From: JBBTTE01 sp038064395
GTDB lineage: Bacteria; Patescibacteriota; Saccharimonadia; Saccharimonadales; UBA4665
NCBI GenBank assembly: GCA_038064395.1
Contig: JBBTTE010000003.1
Coordinates: 248,001 to 312,000 of the forward strand
Reading direction: 5' to 3'
DNA: 64,000 bases
Below the pieces are notes generated by a model that saw only the letters and a list, made by a program, of their open reading frames with translations, ran no database searches and had not been told where the DNA came from. The position numbers and the translations under genes were made by a program. Below are positions 50,848-58,977 of the stretch, piece by piece. Positions within the stretch are counted from its first letter, which is position 1. Each line of letters opens with the position of its first letter.

Positions 50848-51987
50848 ATGTCCGAGCAAGTATACCCCACAACACCTTATCCAAAACAGCTTAGTGTAGC
50901 TGAATCTTTGGCTTCTGAGCGCGCCATTGGTATCGACCCAAGCAATCTGAACCTAGAAGGAATACATGAGGGTGAGATTCGTGGGAAACGTACGGATAAT
51001 CAGCGTGAGAATGATATGTATCTGAAGACGATGCTTGGACTAGAGCAATTACCCGACCAAGTCATTACTAGTCATCAAGCCGAGGTTTATGGTCGACGTA
51101 TCATCTTAGGTGACAAGGCGGCTGTGGATGAGTACCTGCTCCACCGTCTGCACCAAATTATGAGTGTTGCCAGACAGCGTTTTGAAAGACAATCGCCAGC
51201 TGTCAATTTGACACTGGAAGATACTTTTCAGAACACCTATATCGAAACCAAACGGCTACTGTCGAATTATGATGGCAAAAAACGGCTTAAAAACGGCAAA
51301 AAAATCAGCTTTCAGCAATACGTATCAATCAACTTTTTTAAATATGTAACACCAAGACAGCGGGAAGAGATGCAAGCCTTGCCCTTAAGCGGAACCGAAC
51401 TACAAGAAGAGTACAAAGGCAGACATGCTAATCCAAACACTGTTGCCGTTACTGGCGTGGAAAACATAGATGATTTGGGCTATGAACTTCAAGGCACGGG
51501 AACCTATGAAGTTATCGAAGAGGTTGCCCAAGATATGGCCGTCGAAGACATAGGGAGTGTTCAGAGCCGAATGACTAACAAAACTCAAGCAGCGGTTATA
51601 GCGCTAAGATACGGTATTAATCAGCAGCACCCCATGACAGGCTCAGAAGCCGCAGACCACACCGGCTTGTCAGAGGGGCAAGTCAGAACCATAGAGTACA
51701 ACGGTCTTAAGTCAATGGCCGGATTCCCAGAGCTGCGTGGCAGTTTCGATGAGGTAGGGCAGAACGATTATCTTCAACAGCAGCGTCCACCGAGTCAACG
51801 TCAAATAGCCTTGAACAGACAAAGACTCGATGATTTACTGGAGAAACACGGCAGAGGCAGAGATGGACATGGATTTGCCGAAGACGGCGGGTACTACAAC
51901 CGGTTTTCCAAAACACCCGAGCTCGACAGCCAGATCGACAGTCTAAGTAGATTCCTCAAGATTTGGGAGACAGAAGTAGCAAGCTAA
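50848..51987 (+). CDS. Divergent sigma-70-like transcription factor
   Basis: 379 residues. A region-1.2/2-like part (about 75-172) reads EVYGRRIILGDKAAVDEYLL...VARQRF, then LTLEDTFQNTYIETKRLL and FQQYVSINFFKYV, matching sigma helices for core binding and -10 recognition. A region-4-like part (about 241-291) has VIALRYGINQQHPMTGSEAADHTGL and SEGQVRTIEYNGLKSM, the -35 helix-turn-helix. The N-terminal 50 residues and the C-terminal 70 do not fit known sigma domains. It may direct an alternative regulon or be a sigma relative with changed function. Its stop overlaps the next start (TAATG). Confidence 0.7.
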   Translation: MSEQVYPTTPYPKQLSVAESLASERAIGIDPSNLNLEGIHEGEIRGKRTDNQRENDMYLKTMLGLEQLPDQVITSHQAEVYGRRIILGDKAAVDEYLLHRLHQIMSVARQRFERQSPAVNLTLEDTFQNTYIETKRLLSNYDGKKRLKNGKKISFQQYVSINFFKYVTPRQREEMQALPLSGTELQEEYKGRHANPNTVAVTGVENIDDLGYELQGTGTYEVIEEVAQDMAVEDIGSVQSRMTNKTQAAVIALRYGINQQHPMTGSEAADHTGLSEGQVRTIEYNGLKSMAGFPELRGSFDEVGQNDYLQQQRPPSQRQIALNRQRLDDLLEKHGRGRDGHGFAEDGGYYNRFSKTPELDSQIDSLSRFLKIWETEVAS

Positions 51988-52406
51988 TGAACCAGCCAAA
52001 ACCAAACCTTATTGTTATGAAGGCAGCTCCCACGGCAGGCGAGGAATTGCTAAAGGTACAACTCAAAGCTGATAGGCCAGAAGAATACGTGATTACACAC
52101 GGTGACATTATGACAGGCACAGGCGAATACATCATGGCTGTTAGATCACGATTATATAACGCGCTGGAGTTTAATCGTGCTGGCAGCCCTTTTATCGGCG
52201 CCAAAGAACCAATAATATCACGACAAATTGAAGGTCTTGGTCGGGTATTCTCCTATGTTCAGCTAGACGCACTAACTCATACCGACTCACACCACCCAAG
52301 GCAAAACCCCCCAATCGCTAAGTATCATAATATCGGTGGTAAGGCCGCTCAATTACTACGTGTTGTCGTCGAGCAGAAGTCCGCAGCTATCGATGCTGCC
52401 AGTTAG
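51987..52406 (+). CDS. Hypothetical protein coupled to the sigma-like gene
   Basis: 139 residues, soluble, alpha/beta. The segment EEYVITHGDIMTGTGEYIMAVR suggests a ligand-binding or catalytic core but I know no family. It may be a regulator of the sigma-like protein: the one-base overlap (TAATG) couples their translation. The final stretch ends with RVVVEQKSAAIDAAS. The longer frame from 51963 is inside the sigma-like gene. Confidence 0.62.
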   Translation: MNQPKPNLIVMKAAPTAGEELLKVQLKADRPEEYVITHGDIMTGTGEYIMAVRSRLYNALEFNRAGSPFIGAKEPIISRQIEGLGRVFSYVQLDALTHTDSHHPRQNPPIAKYHNIGGKAAQLLRVVVEQKSAAIDAAS

Positions 52407-52407
52407 A

Positions 52408-53046
52408 TTACTCTGTAGCCCTGTTATAGCCTTCGGGGCCACGATTAATTCTCTTGTCGAGAACTCTATTAACAGTTCGCTGTAGAATGAGTTGCCCCTG
52501 ATAGTCGCTTAGTTCGGTCGTGTCTATAACTTCTCTGGCGGTACGTAACATTTCTATATAGAAGCGGCTGTCTTCACACATTTGTTCCTCAAGCTCAAGT
52601 TCCTCGATATCTGGAGCTGCCTCAAGCATTCGCCTTTGTCTGACTTCCTCGGACGCTGTGACTAGTATAAGCAGACTGTTAGCCATAATTCTTCTAATGT
52701 CAGGATTGGTCGTATCTATAAGAAAAGCAGAGTCCGCGGCGTAGACACTAAGCCTACTCTCGTCATCGTTCAAGGCTCCAAACCCACGGTGTTCCAAGAT
52801 ACCTGACTCAAGTTCGCGATGCCAAGTTGGGTCGATTAGTTCTGATCTTGTGCACAATGCAAAATCATCATGGCTAAGAGGCTCAACCTCAACTGGATCG
52901 TCAACCCCATCATTGTGCTCACGAGCAATATATAGCCTAGGTATAACAAGAGAATCGGCGAACTCAGCGCCACGCAATCCATTGACGATTGTTGACATAC
53001 CGCTCTTGGGCGGCCCAACTATCACAAGCGACTCATAAGAAGGCAT
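52408..53046 (-). CDS. P-loop kinase-like protein with degenerate Walker A
   Basis: 212 residues resembling guanylate-kinase or PhnN-like folds. The N-terminal Walker A reads GPPKSGMST, with Met where the invariant Lys (GKST) should be; the codon is clearly ATG. A Lys two residues upstream of the Gly (PKSG) might compensate. A Walker B-like DSAFLIDTTN and an Arg-rich lid (EEVRQRRMLEAAP) are present. Minus-strand TAAGAT lies 6 nt before the ATG. It may bind nucleotide weakly or be inactive. Convergent with the gene at 51987. Confidence 0.65.
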   Translation of the reverse strand: MPSYESLVIVGPPKSGMSTIVNGLRGAEFADSLVIPRLYIAREHNDGVDDPVEVEPLSHDDFALCTRSELIDPTWHRELESGILEHRGFGALNDDESRLSVYAADSAFLIDTTNPDIRRIMANSLLILVTASEEVRQRRMLEAAPDIEELELEEQMCEDSRFYIEMLRTAREVIDTTELSDYQGQLILQRTVNRVLDKRINRGPEGYNRATE

Positions 53047-53120
53047 GAGCCTATCTTAAGAATAAACACACCACCATGTCAAATATACGTAGTCTTTAAA
53101 GGCTTTTTCAGGTGTAATTG

Positions 53121-53129
53121 TGCTAAAAT
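53121..53129 (+). promoter_or_regulatory. Extended -10 for the FtsA/PilM-like gene
   Basis: TGCTAAAAT ends one base before ATG 53131 and 7 nt before ATG 53137, so it supports the second ATG. Confidence 0.55.
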
Positions 53130-53136
53130 AATGGAT

Positions 53137-54465
53137 ATGCTTCAAAAACTGAAAAGCGTTGGCGGCAGCGTAGCCCAGACCGCAGGGTCTAGAGCTAAGC
53201 AAGCTTCGGCCAAGATTAAGGCCAAGACTGGCAAACAGGGCGATGAATACCTCGTGGCGCTTGATATTGGCACCGAATTCGTCAAGGCTCTAGTTGGTAA
53301 GGCTGGCAAAGACGGCAACATGGAGATCATTGGTGTCGGACGAGCCCGCCAGGGTCTTAGTGATATGCAGGCTGGTGCTATCGCCGATATCGCAGGAGTT
53401 GTTGAGAACTGCGACAAGGCACTCAATCAAGCCGAGGAACAAGCTGGCGTTAGTGTCCGTACGGCAATTATTGGTATTGCTGGTGAGCTAGTGAAGGGCA
53501 CAACCACAACTGTTAGAGTTGCCCGCAAGCAGTCAACTAAGCCACTCGACATTGCCGAAATGGAGAAGATTATCAATCTTGTACAAGAACGCGCCCAGGC
53601 CAAGGCCAAGCAACAGCTTGCTTGGGAGCTAGGCGGCAAGGAAGTCGAAGTTCGTCTGGTTAATAGTGCCCTTGTCAGTATTGAGATTGACGGCTATCCA
53701 GTCACTAACCCAATTGGTTTCCAAGGTAATGACGTAGTCATACAGCTGTATACGGCCTTTGCACCGATGATTCACATCGGCGCACTTGAGAAGACCGCTC
53801 AAGAACTAGACCTCGATCTATTAGCTGTAGCAGCTGAGCCTTTTGCCGTAGCCCGTGCAGTTATTGGCAACAACCCCAACCAGAGCCTAAGTGCCATATT
53901 AATGGACGTTGGTGGCGGCACCACAGATATAGCTGTAATTAATGAAGGTGGCGTCCAGGGAACCAAGATGTTTGGTATTGGCGGACGTGCTTATACTCAT
54001 GCTGTGGAGCGCGATCTTGGCGTTGACTTCGAAGAGGCCGAAGAGCTCAAGGTCGGTCTCAGCAACAACAAGGCGCCAGTAGCTCAGCGTCCAGCTATCG
54101 AGAAAGCCCTCGGCAAGACGGCTGATGTTTGGATCGGTGGGATTGAGCTGGCCCTCAGCGAGTTCACTAAGTTAGATCACTTACCACACCGACTTTTCCT
54201 CTGCGGCGGCGGTTCTTCACTTGATTTGTTAATGGATCGTTTGGAGAAGAGTGAATGGTACAAGAGTCTGCCCTTTACCCGTAAGCCTAACGTTCATCAC
54301 ATCCAGCCTGGTCAAGTTTCTGGTATTACCGATCTTACTGGCGACGTTAAGGACCACACCCTGATTACTGCTATGGGATTACTGCGAGTTGGTATGGATA
54401 CCAAGCAATTTGCAGGTGAAACTGGCTCAATCCGTGACAAAATTGATAAAATGTTAAGCGTATAA
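53137..54465 (+). CDS. Actin-fold protein of the FtsA/PilM type
   Basis: 442 residues with the actin-like ATP sites: phosphate-1 VALDIGTEFVKALVG, phosphate-2 LMDVGGGTTDIAVI and a C-terminal LFLCGGGSSLDLLM adenosine motif. An N-terminal basic helix (KLKSVGGSVAQTAGSRAKQASAKIKAK) might bind membrane. FtsA links the division ring to the membrane; PilM is the inner-membrane actin-like partner of type IV pili. The downstream membrane protein with an external domain resembles a PilN/O-like or adaptor partner, but the family choice is unresolved. I took ATG 53137 for its 7-nt spacing from the promoter. Confidence 0.82.
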   Translation: MLQKLKSVGGSVAQTAGSRAKQASAKIKAKTGKQGDEYLVALDIGTEFVKALVGKAGKDGNMEIIGVGRARQGLSDMQAGAIADIAGVVENCDKALNQAEEQAGVSVRTAIIGIAGELVKGTTTTVRVARKQSTKPLDIAEMEKIINLVQERAQAKAKQQLAWELGGKEVEVRLVNSALVSIEIDGYPVTNPIGFQGNDVVIQLYTAFAPMIHIGALEKTAQELDLDLLAVAAEPFAVARAVIGNNPNQSLSAILMDVGGGTTDIAVINEGGVQGTKMFGIGGRAYTHAVERDLGVDFEEAEELKVGLSNNKAPVAQRPAIEKALGKTADVWIGGIELALSEFTKLDHLPHRLFLCGGGSSLDLLMDRLEKSEWYKSLPFTRKPNVHHIQPGQVSGITDLTGDVKDHTLITAMGLLRVGMDTKQFAGETGSIRDKIDKMLSV

Positions 54466-54467
54466 CC

Positions 54468-56201
54468 ATGGCAACCGACAAAGACACTATATATATCGAC
54501 ATCGATGACGAAATCACAGGCGTTATCGACAAGCTGACCAACTCGAATGGTAAGGTCGTTGCTCTAGTACTGCCCAAGCGTGCCGCTGTCTTCCAGAGTG
54601 TCGTCAATATGAAGCTGCTCAAGCGTGCCGCCGACAGCTCCAAGAAGAATCTCGTCCTTATTACTTCCGAAGCAGGTCTCATACCACTTGCAGGCCTAGC
54701 TGGTATTCACGTCGCCAAGACCCTAACCAGTAAGCCCGAAATCCCACCAGCCCCCAAGGATTTCGACGACGAAGAAGAATCTATCGACGAGGACGGCACG
54801 GACGCAGAAGAACTACCAGCCGATCCTGACAAAAGCGTTGGAGAGCTAGCTGGAGCCGCCGCTGGCGGAGCACTAGCCGCTGATGCCGTAGAAACCTTAG
54901 TCCTAGATGATGACGATGTTGCTCCAGAAGATGACATTACTCCTAAGCCGAAGACTTTTGATCCGCCCAAAGGCAAGAAGAACAAGAAGTTGGCCGTGCC
55001 TGATTTCGATCGTTTCCGTCTATTATTGATCGGTGGTGGTATCGCTCTCATTCTACTGATAATCGGAGCTGTTTTCGCCAACACCGTTTTGCCGAAGGCG
55101 ACCATAACAATTCTGACTGATGCCACCAAAGTCGATACCAACGTTAACCTTAATCTCTCGACAACTGCGACAGAACTTAACACCAAGGACAACACTGTAC
55201 CTGCCAAGCTTGCTTCAGTTCCTAAGACTTACACCCAAACCGTCCCAACCACTGGACAGAAGAACAACGGTAACAAGGCTAGCGGTACTGTGACTATCTC
55301 TCTTTCTAATTGTTCCACCAACAGCGTAACAATACCTGCTGGCACAGGACTTAGCTCTAACAATCAAACTTATATAACAGGCGAGAGCATAACCTTAACT
55401 AGTGTGACGGTCGGAGGCAATTGTAATCCAAATGCCTTCTCGAACTTGTGGAGCCAGAGCACTAATGTAATCGCCCAAAACGGCGGTGCGAGCTTCAATA
55501 TATCTTCTGGGACATCTCTGATAGTCTCGGGTTTCGGAAATACCAAAGCCAAGGCTAGCTCGGCTATAACTGGCGGAACGGATAGTATAGTCCAGAGCGT
55601 TAATCAGAATGATATTAATAGCGCAAAGGCCAAGATCGTCGTTAACGACGCTGAGATCAAGAAGATACTTACCGATCAGCTAAAGGCAGCCAAATACTAT
55701 CCAATCGAAGCAACTTATACTGCTTCTACGCCAGTCACTACGACCAGTGCTAAGGTCGGCGATGCAGCCAACACAGTGACCGTCAATGAAGCCGTGACCT
55801 ACACGATGTTTGGCGTCAAGAAAGAAGATCTCAACACTCTACTTAACAACGACATTAAGGGTCAGATCGATACCGAGAAGCAGAGTATTCTAGACAATGG
55901 ACTGAGTTCTGCGACTTTCAACGTTACGACCCTAACAGCCACCGGAGGTCAAATAACGATGACCACTTCGGCTACGGCTGGACCTGACCTAGATGTTAAT
56001 ACGATTCGCGAACAAGCTGCCGGCAAGAAAGCCGGCGCTATCAAGGAACAGTTATCGGGTAACCCTGATGTTAAGAGCGTGAACGTCAAGTTCAGTCCGT
56101 TCTGGGTTAGTACCGCACCTAAGAAGACCGAGCGAATAATAGTCGATATTGCCAAGCCAACCTCCACAGCTAAATCTAGTAGCTCGGATGGAAGCAATTA
56201 G
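54468..56201 (+). CDS. Large single-pass membrane protein, baseplate J-like external region
   Basis: 577 residues. Residues 1-90 form a cytoplasmic alpha/beta domain (VVALVLPKRAAVFQSVVNMKLLKRAA), seen in many Patescibacteria proteins. An acidic linker, one membrane helix (about 183-208) and a long beta-rich external part rich in Thr, Ser and Asn follow; parts (IPAGTGLSSNNQTYIT) resemble baseplate J/gp47 folds. The ATG is 3 nt after the actin-like gene stop, so they are partners. It overlaps ruvX by 14 nt. Possibly a surface structure subunit; not proved. Confidence 0.72.
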   Translation: MATDKDTIYIDIDDEITGVIDKLTNSNGKVVALVLPKRAAVFQSVVNMKLLKRAADSSKKNLVLITSEAGLIPLAGLAGIHVAKTLTSKPEIPPAPKDFDDEEESIDEDGTDAEELPADPDKSVGELAGAAAGGALAADAVETLVLDDDDVAPEDDITPKPKTFDPPKGKKNKKLAVPDFDRFRLLLIGGGIALILLIIGAVFANTVLPKATITILTDATKVDTNVNLNLSTTATELNTKDNTVPAKLASVPKTYTQTVPTTGQKNNGNKASGTVTISLSNCSTNSVTIPAGTGLSSNNQTYITGESITLTSVTVGGNCNPNAFSNLWSQSTNVIAQNGGASFNISSGTSLIVSGFGNTKAKASSAITGGTDSIVQSVNQNDINSAKAKIVVNDAEIKKILTDQLKAAKYYPIEATYTASTPVTTTSAKVGDAANTVTVNEAVTYTMFGVKKEDLNTLLNNDIKGQIDTEKQSILDNGLSSATFNVTTLTATGGQITMTTSATAGPDLDVNTIREQAAGKKAGAIKEQLSGNPDVKSVNVKFSPFWVSTAPKKTERIIVDIAKPTSTAKSSSSDGSN

Positions 56202-56613
56202 TAGTTCGATACTAGCCTTGGACGTGGGGGCTAAGCGTATCGGAATAGCGATCGCGTCTTCCGTCTCACGTTTGCCACGACCGTATAAGACTCTAGAGAA
56301 TAACGATCATTTTTTGCCTGCTCTGAAGGGCATTGTTGAATCCGAAGGTGTCGATACTCTAGTAGTCGGTTTGCCACGTAATCTCAGCGGTCAATCGACC
56401 GATCAGACAACCTATGTCCAAACTTTCACAGCAAAGTTATATAAGGAATTGCCGTTGGCGATTAGTTTCCAGGACGAGGCTTTGACATCTAAGAAAGCTG
56501 AGGAGGAACTAGAATCACGAGGCAAGCCCTACCAGCGCGGCGACATTGATGCCCTAGCGGCAACTTATATTCTCGAAGATTTCCTAGCCGAACATAAGGA
56601 AGGTGTAGCGTAA
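56188..56613 (+). CDS. ruvX: Holliday junction resolvase-like RuvX/YqgF
   Basis: 141 residues of the YqgF RNase H-fold family, taking part in rRNA processing or recombination. Catalytic Asp is in ALDVGAKRIGIA, a second acid region follows VVGLPRNLSGQ, and DALAATYIL closes the site. ATG 56188 is in-frame and overlaps the previous gene; the longer frame from 56149 is a shadow. The TAATG junction with mltG is coupled. Family size is typical. Confidence 0.93.
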   Translation: MEAISSSILALDVGAKRIGIAIASSVSRLPRPYKTLENNDHFLPALKGIVESEGVDTLVVGLPRNLSGQSTDQTTYVQTFTAKLYKELPLAISFQDEALTSKKAEEELESRGKPYQRGDIDALAATYILEDFLAEHKEGVA

Positions 56614-57665
56614 TGGTCGCATATAGATCGGGTCGTAAGTACTTCGGCTTGCCCAAGCGAGTCTGGATGTTACTTGGCGGCTTGATTATTCTGGCTATTG
56701 TCGGTGTCATAATCTCGCGTCATGTTTATGATAGTCAGCTCGGGCCAGTTAGTAGTGATCAGAAGACCCAGATATTCACAGTTGATGAAGGCAGTTCTAC
56801 CAAGGAAATCGCCATTGATCTCGAGCAAAATCATCTAATAAGAAGCGCCTGGGCTTTCCAGCTCTATATTCATAGCAAGGAGTTAGGCAATCAACTACAA
56901 GCTGGCACATATGCCCTATCGCCCAGCCAAAGCACACCTGAGATAGTCAAGACATTAAGCGGTGGCAAAGTCGCCACAAGACTAGTGACGATTCTGCCAG
57001 GTCGGCGAATCGACCAAGTACGAGCTGATCTAATTAATTCTGGCTTTTCGCCAACTGACGTTGACCAAGCGTTGGTACCAGACCAGTACAAGGATTTGCC
57101 AGCCCTAGCCTACAAGCCCGCTGACGTGAATACACTCGAAGGCTTGCTGTGGCCAGATTCATTCCAGAAGGACTCTTCTACGTCTGCCTCATTCATCGTT
57201 CGTGAATCATTAATTGCGATGGGTCAACATCTGACACCAGATGTTCAAGCGGCTTTTGCCGCCGAAGGCCTGACTACTTACCAAGGCCTGACACTTGCCT
57301 CGATAATTATCCAGGAGGTCAACAAGCCCGAAGAGCAGACCCAAGCGGCTCAAGTCTTCCTAACTCGGCTTCAGAACGGTATGATGCTGGGCTCTGATGT
57401 CACTACTCGCTATGGTGCGATTGCTGCTGGTCATGCGCCGAGCCTGTACTTCGACTCAGTCTACAATACCCACCAACACCTTGGATTGCCACCCACACCT
57501 ATTAGCACAGTTAGTGCTACCTCATTGGCTGCGGCAGCTCATCCTGCGGCCACTGCTTGGATTTACTTCGTGACTGGTGACGATGGCACTACCTACTTCT
57601 CAACTACGCTGCAAGAACACGAGGCCCTAACAGCCAAATATTGTCACAAACTCTGTAGCCAGTAG
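56613..57665 (+). CDS. mltG: Endolytic transglycosylase MltG
   Basis: 350 residues with one N-terminal membrane helix (VWMLLGGLIILAIVGVIIS), a LysM-like domain (KEIAIDLEQNHLIRS...LSPSQST) and the YceG catalytic domain. The catalytic Glu is E235 in SIIIQEVNK, equivalent to the last Glu of the usual EKE; the first Glu is Ile here. GMMLGSDVTTRYG and LGLPPTPIS are conserved. It cuts nascent glycan strands and sets their length. Follows ruvX by a 1-nt overlap; a CHAP hydrolase is downstream. Confidence 0.93.
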   Translation: MVAYRSGRKYFGLPKRVWMLLGGLIILAIVGVIISRHVYDSQLGPVSSDQKTQIFTVDEGSSTKEIAIDLEQNHLIRSAWAFQLYIHSKELGNQLQAGTYALSPSQSTPEIVKTLSGGKVATRLVTILPGRRIDQVRADLINSGFSPTDVDQALVPDQYKDLPALAYKPADVNTLEGLLWPDSFQKDSSTSASFIVRESLIAMGQHLTPDVQAAFAAEGLTTYQGLTLASIIIQEVNKPEEQTQAAQVFLTRLQNGMMLGSDVTTRYGAIAAGHAPSLYFDSVYNTHQHLGLPPTPISTVSATSLAAAAHPAATAWIYFVTGDDGTTYFSTTLQEHEALTAKYCHKLCSQ

Positions 57666-57717
57666 TTTTCATTAAGATTTAACAGTTAACTAACAGGGGT
57701 GAATAAGCACAAAAACC

Positions 57718-57816
57718 TTGCCAAAGGCCTCAATTTTGCTATAATAGTTCGGTAACGTCGTACAGGGGTGGCTATCTGTATACCCCCGTTTCCGTTGCCA
57801 CCTAAGGAGATCTCGC
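57718..57816 (+). promoter_or_regulatory. Promoter and switch-like leader of the LysM-CHAP gene
   Basis: TTGCCA (57718-57723), 16 bp, TATAAT (57740-57745) with TGC before it. The leader can form nested stems 57751-57757/57793-57799 and 57765-57769/57782-57786, or an exclusive stem GGTGGC/GCCACC (57767-57772/57797-57802) ending next to the AAGGAGA site (57804-57810). Such exclusive folds suggest translation control; no known riboswitch family is recognised. Confidence 0.5.
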
Positions 57817-58944
57817 ATTAGTACTAACCAGACTACATCAATCGCTGACCGTTTAACTTTACCGACAGGTATCAAGTCGGCCAGTTTTTATAAGCGCATA
57901 CAACTCAAGTTGAAGCGCAAGGCCGTTCGTCGACGCATGGTGCGTGGCGGTCTCGTATTATCAAATGTCATTGTACTAGGTGTTATCTTAGCCTTCGTAC
58001 TTCAGAACCCGCGCACCGATGGCCTATCAAACCCATCAGTTCTTAATTCTAACGAGATTGGCGCTGCCGCTAATCCGCTAGATCAAGTGTCTTCAGCTGA
58101 TATTGCCCTGACAGTGGCTAGACTTGGCGGTCTTCCAGAGACAACCGCCATCAACAACCAAGCTCAATCTCAAGCTGCCGACGTAGCGATTGCGAGCTCA
58201 AGCAATAACGTTATTAACAAGCCCCAGGTAGTAACTACTGCTCTTAAGTCTAGCGCTGATATTCAGGATTATGTGGCGGTTGCCGGTGACACCATCTCTA
58301 CTATCGCAACTAAGTTCGGAGTAACATCAGACAGCATTCGTTGGTCTAACAACATTACTGGCGACACTATCGCTGCTGGTACTAAGATCGTAATACCACC
58401 TGTTAACGGCATTGTTTATACAGTTAATAATGGCGACACACCAGACAGCTTGGCCGCCAAGTTCCACTCCAGTAGAGACAAGATTGTTGCCTATAACGAT
58501 GCTGAGATTAAGGGCTTAACTGTCGGTAAGCGGATTATCATACCAGACGGCTCCCAGACCGTAGCCACCAACTACCGCGCAGCAACAACAGGCTCATTCG
58601 CATGGGGTATTACTCCGGTCTACGGCTCCAATGGTTACGACTACGGCTACTGCACATGGTACGCTGCCAACCGAGTAGCCGTGCCTTCCAACTGGGGCAA
58701 TGCAAACACTTGGGCTTATTACGCACCTTCTAGTGGCTGGAATGTCAGTAAGCGACCTGTAGCTGGTTCAGTGGCTCAGACAACTGGTCCGGGCTACGGA
58801 CATGTGGCAATTGTGAATGAAGTTTCTGAGGATGGCACAATGATCAAATATTCGGATATGAACGGCTTAGCAGGCTGGGGTAGAGTAGGCACAACAGCCA
58901 ACTGGGTGCCCGCCAGTAAGTTCAATAACTACATTTATCGTTAA
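57817..58944 (+). CDS. LysM-CHAP peptidoglycan hydrolase, apparent ATT start
   Basis: About 375 residues. A cytoplasmic basic stretch and one membrane helix (GGLVLSNVIVLGVILAFVL) lead to two LysM-type domains (GDTISTIATKFGV; NNGDTPDSLAAKF) and a C-terminal CHAP domain with catalytic Cys in YCTWYAANR and His in GYGHVAIV. Such enzymes cleave peptide bridges in the cell wall. No ATG, GTG or TTG fits an SD: AAGGAGA (57804-57810) is followed by 6 nt and ATT (57817), and the frame is open from there. The first conventional start is TTG 57910, which has no SD. I therefore propose ATT initiation; the protein is otherwise normal. Confidence 0.8.
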   Translation: MSTNQTTSIADRLTLPTGIKSASFYKRIQLKLKRKAVRRRMVRGGLVLSNVIVLGVILAFVLQNPRTDGLSNPSVLNSNEIGAAANPLDQVSSADIALTVARLGGLPETTAINNQAQSQAADVAIASSSNNVINKPQVVTTALKSSADIQDYVAVAGDTISTIATKFGVTSDSIRWSNNITGDTIAAGTKIVIPPVNGIVYTVNNGDTPDSLAAKFHSSRDKIVAYNDAEIKGLTVGKRIIIPDGSQTVATNYRAATTGSFAWGITPVYGSNGYDYGYCTWYAANRVAVPSNWGNANTWAYYAPSSGWNVSKRPVAGSVAQTTGPGYGHVAIVNEVSEDGTMIKYSDMNGLAGWGRVGTTANWVPASKFNNYIYR

Positions 58945-58977
58945 ACCTCGGTGATTTGGCCTATACTGTACTAAGTA

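Noticed and set aside
57752..57816. ydaO (c-di-AMP) riboswitch upstream of the hydrolase
   Set aside because: Too short and lacking the conserved core; only the gene context is similar.
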